A stretch of DNA of 39,904 nt, taken from Taibaiella sp. GTDB lineage: Bacteria; Bacteroidota; Bacteroidia; Chitinophagales; Chitinophagaceae. Each line of letters starts with the position of its first letter. Positions within the stretch are counted from its first letter, which is position 1. The stretch spans positions 1 through 39,904 of the forward strand of contig JAIOYR010000032.1 in assembly GCA_021740995.1 (NCBI GenBank). The letters run 5' to 3'. Positions 38,412-39,904 of the stretch are shown piece after piece. A program made the translations under genes and the position numbers. The notes under the pieces are model-generated. The model saw only the letters and a program-made list of their open reading frames with translations, did not search any database and had not been told where the DNA came from.

Positions 38412-39904
38412 ATGTCCCGTAAAGCAATGCTCATCATAATGGATGGCTGGGGTCATGGCAAGGTGCCATCGGCCAACGCTATTGCCAATGCCAATGTACC
38501 ATTTGTACAATCGCTCTATAGCCGCTACCCCAATACCGAACTGATAGCCTGCGGAGAAGCAGTGGGTCTGCCCGATGGACAGATGGGCAACTCAGAAGTG
38601 GGGCATCTGAACTTAGGTGCCGGCAGAATTGTGTATCAGGAGTTACAACGTATTAATGTTGCATTTAGAGATGGTGAAGCAGCCAGCAACCCGGCACTAA
38701 ACGCAGCTTTCGAGGCTGCCAAAAGAGATGGTGTTACATTGCACTTCATAGGCCTGGTGAGCGATGGGGGCGTACACAGCCATATAAGCCATATAGAAGA
38801 CCTGTGTACCCTTGCCCGAAACAACAATGTGCCGCGTGTAGCCGTTCATGCTTTTACAGATGGGCGCGACTGTGACCCAAAAAGCGGTCTGGGTTTTATA
38901 GCCCGGCTACAGCAGCATCTGCAGCATACCGGCTGTATGCTGGCAAGCGTTACCGGTCGGTATTATGCCATGGACCGCGACAAACGCTGGGACAGGGTAA
39001 AAGTGGCTTATGACGCGCTCACGCATGGCATAGGTACACATACTCAAGATGCCCTGGCGGCAATAGAGCAATCTTACAATGAGCAGATAACCGATGAGTT
39101 TCTGCACCCCATAATTGTATGTAATAATGAAGGTATTCCCAATGCAGTAATAAAAGACGGCGACGTGGTAGTGTGCTTCAATTTTCGCACAGACCGGTGC
39201 CGGGAGATTACTACCGTACTCACACAGGAGGCCTTTCATGAGCAGAACATGCACCCGCTCAACCTTCATTATGTAACCATGACGGAGTATGATAAAAGCT
39301 ACAAGTTTGTACAGGTGATGTTTGGCAATAAAGACCTGACCAATACTATGGGCGAGGTGCTGGAGCGATACGGCAAGACACAGATACGTGCTGCAGAAAC
39401 AGAAAAATACCCGCACGTTACTTTTTTCTTTTCCGGGGGCAGAGAGCAACCATTTGCGGGTGAAAAACGCATCATGAAGCCATCGCCACGCACAGTGGCT
39501 ACCTATGACCTGATGCCGGAGATGAGCGCCCGGGAACTAACAGAAGCTATACTGCCAGAGATAGCAACCCAAAGTGCAGACTTTATCTGTCTCAACTTTG
39601 CCAACCCTGATATGGTAGGTCATACCGGAGTATGGGATGCAGTAGTAAAAGCAGTAGAAACTGTAGACGGATGTGTGAGCCGCATAGTGCCTCTGGCATT
39701 ACAGAACGGCTATGCCGTTTTCCTAACGGCAGATCACGGCAATGCAGACTACATAGTAAATGAAGATGGCACTCCCAATACTTCGCATACACTCAACCCT
39801 GTGCCGCTGTTCCTTATTTCTAATGACTATACAGGTGCACTGCACCCCGGCAAGCTGGGCGACCTGGCACCTACGATACTAACCTATATGGGTGTGCCTG
39901 TGCC
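38412..39904 (+). CDS. gpmI: 2,3-bisphosphoglycerate-independent phosphoglycerate mutase (3' end outside window)
   Basis: Interconverts 3- and 2-phosphoglycerate in glycolysis without a bisphosphoglycerate cofactor, using two metal ions. About 497 residues are visible from MSRKAMLIIMDGWG; the family has about 505-515, so only the last dozen residues are missing. Metal-site Asp is in IIMDGWG, the phosphorylated Ser in GQMGNSEVGHLNLGAG (around 58-73), then FIGLVSDGGVHSHISH, AFTDGRDCDPKS, VTGRYYAMDRDKRWDR, CFNFRTDR, EKYPHVTFFFSGGRE, CLNFANPDMVGHTG and FLTADHGNAD. All catalytic motifs are intact. A -7 box sits four bases before the ATG. Monocistronic as far as seen. Confidence 0.97.
   Translation, partial: MSRKAMLIIMDGWGHGKVPSANAIANANVPFVQSLYSRYPNTELIACGEAVGLPDGQMGNSEVGHLNLGAGRIVYQELQRINVAFRDGEAASNPALNAAFEAAKRDGVTLHFIGLVSDGGVHSHISHIEDLCTLARNNNVPRVAVHAFTDGRDCDPKSGLGFIARLQQHLQHTGCMLASVTGRYYAMDRDKRWDRVKVAYDALTHGIGTHTQDALAAIEQSYNEQITDEFLHPIIVCNNEGIPNAVIKDGDVVVCFNFRTDRCREITTVLTQEAFHEQNMHPLNLHYVTMTEYDKSYKFVQVMFGNKDLTNTMGEVLERYGKTQIRAAETEKYPHVTFFFSGGREQPFAGEKRIMKPSPRTVATYDLMPEMSARELTEAILPEIATQSADFICLNFANPDMVGHTGVWDAVVKAVETVDGCVSRIVPLALQNGYAVFLTADHGNADYIVNEDGTPNTSHTLNPVPLFLISNDYTGALHPGKLGDLAPTILTYMGVPV

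Overview
The window reads as a chromosomal segment of a Bacteroidota bacterium, probably of the Chitinophagaceae or a close family. Reasons: at least fifteen genes are preceded by the Bacteroidota -7 element TAnnTTTG rather than by Shine-Dalgarno sequences; the protein set is typical of the phylum (Bacteroidota-type trigger factor, PorT-like and other outer-membrane barrels, an HMA-like domain usually found in phylum-specific AraC regulators, lmo0937 and YtxH mini-proteins, a DUF6728-like mini-protein); and genes are short, mostly monocistronic and often convergent. No rRNA, CRISPR array, prophage or complete insertion sequence is visible.

Layout. 1-2.4 kb is an accessory-looking edge: a partial Ser/Thr kinase, a small lipoprotein, a repeat-rich spacer, and a tRNA-Ala / GIY-YIG nuclease / broken tRNA-Ala-like cluster. 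2.4-9.3 kb holds housekeeping genes: an orphan histidine kinase, pdxJ, a Uma2-type nuclease-fold protein, phosphosulfolactate synthase, lpxB with a small membrane partner, and etfBA. 9.3-12.8 kb is a loose stretch of small stress-like and hypothetical genes with long spacers, including a truncated, cysteine-less regulator. 13-17.4 kb carries trigger factor, a pRiA4b ORF-3/TnpR-passenger-like protein, heme A synthase and a PadR-PspC pair. 17.6-20 kb is an MBOAT/SGNH pair likely to acylate a cell-surface polymer. 20-24 kb has a rhomboid that lost its catalytic residues, then rseP and dxr on the same strand. 24.2-27.2 kb is a ppk1-ppx polyphosphate operon. 27.2-31 kb has a crotonase, an UPF1-like helicase and a PhnA zinc-ribbon protein. 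31.2-34 kb holds a small orphan gene and a large SPFH protein with six repeats. 34-40 kb has a glucosaminidase, two outer-membrane barrels, a class IV aminotransferase, a catalytically intact rhomboid and an almost complete gpmI running off the end.

How the genes fit together: lpxB and the MBOAT/SGNH pair serve the envelope; dxr feeds isoprenoids, pdxJ pyridoxal phosphate, etfBA and the crotonase beta-oxidation; ppk1-ppx make and degrade polyphosphate; rseP, two rhomboids and the SPFH protein are membrane-proteostasis factors.

The most interesting signals are (1) a second tRNA-Ala body next to the real one, in which six bases of the anticodon arm are exactly replaced by an 18-base perfect palindrome, lying just behind a mini GIY-YIG nuclease gene; (2) a pseudo-rhomboid lacking Ser and both His; (3) a membrane-anchored SPFH protein whose repeat-SPFH-coiled-coil order resembles major vault protein; and (4) five genes with the -7 box only 3-6 bases before the ATG, which predicts leaderless mRNAs.
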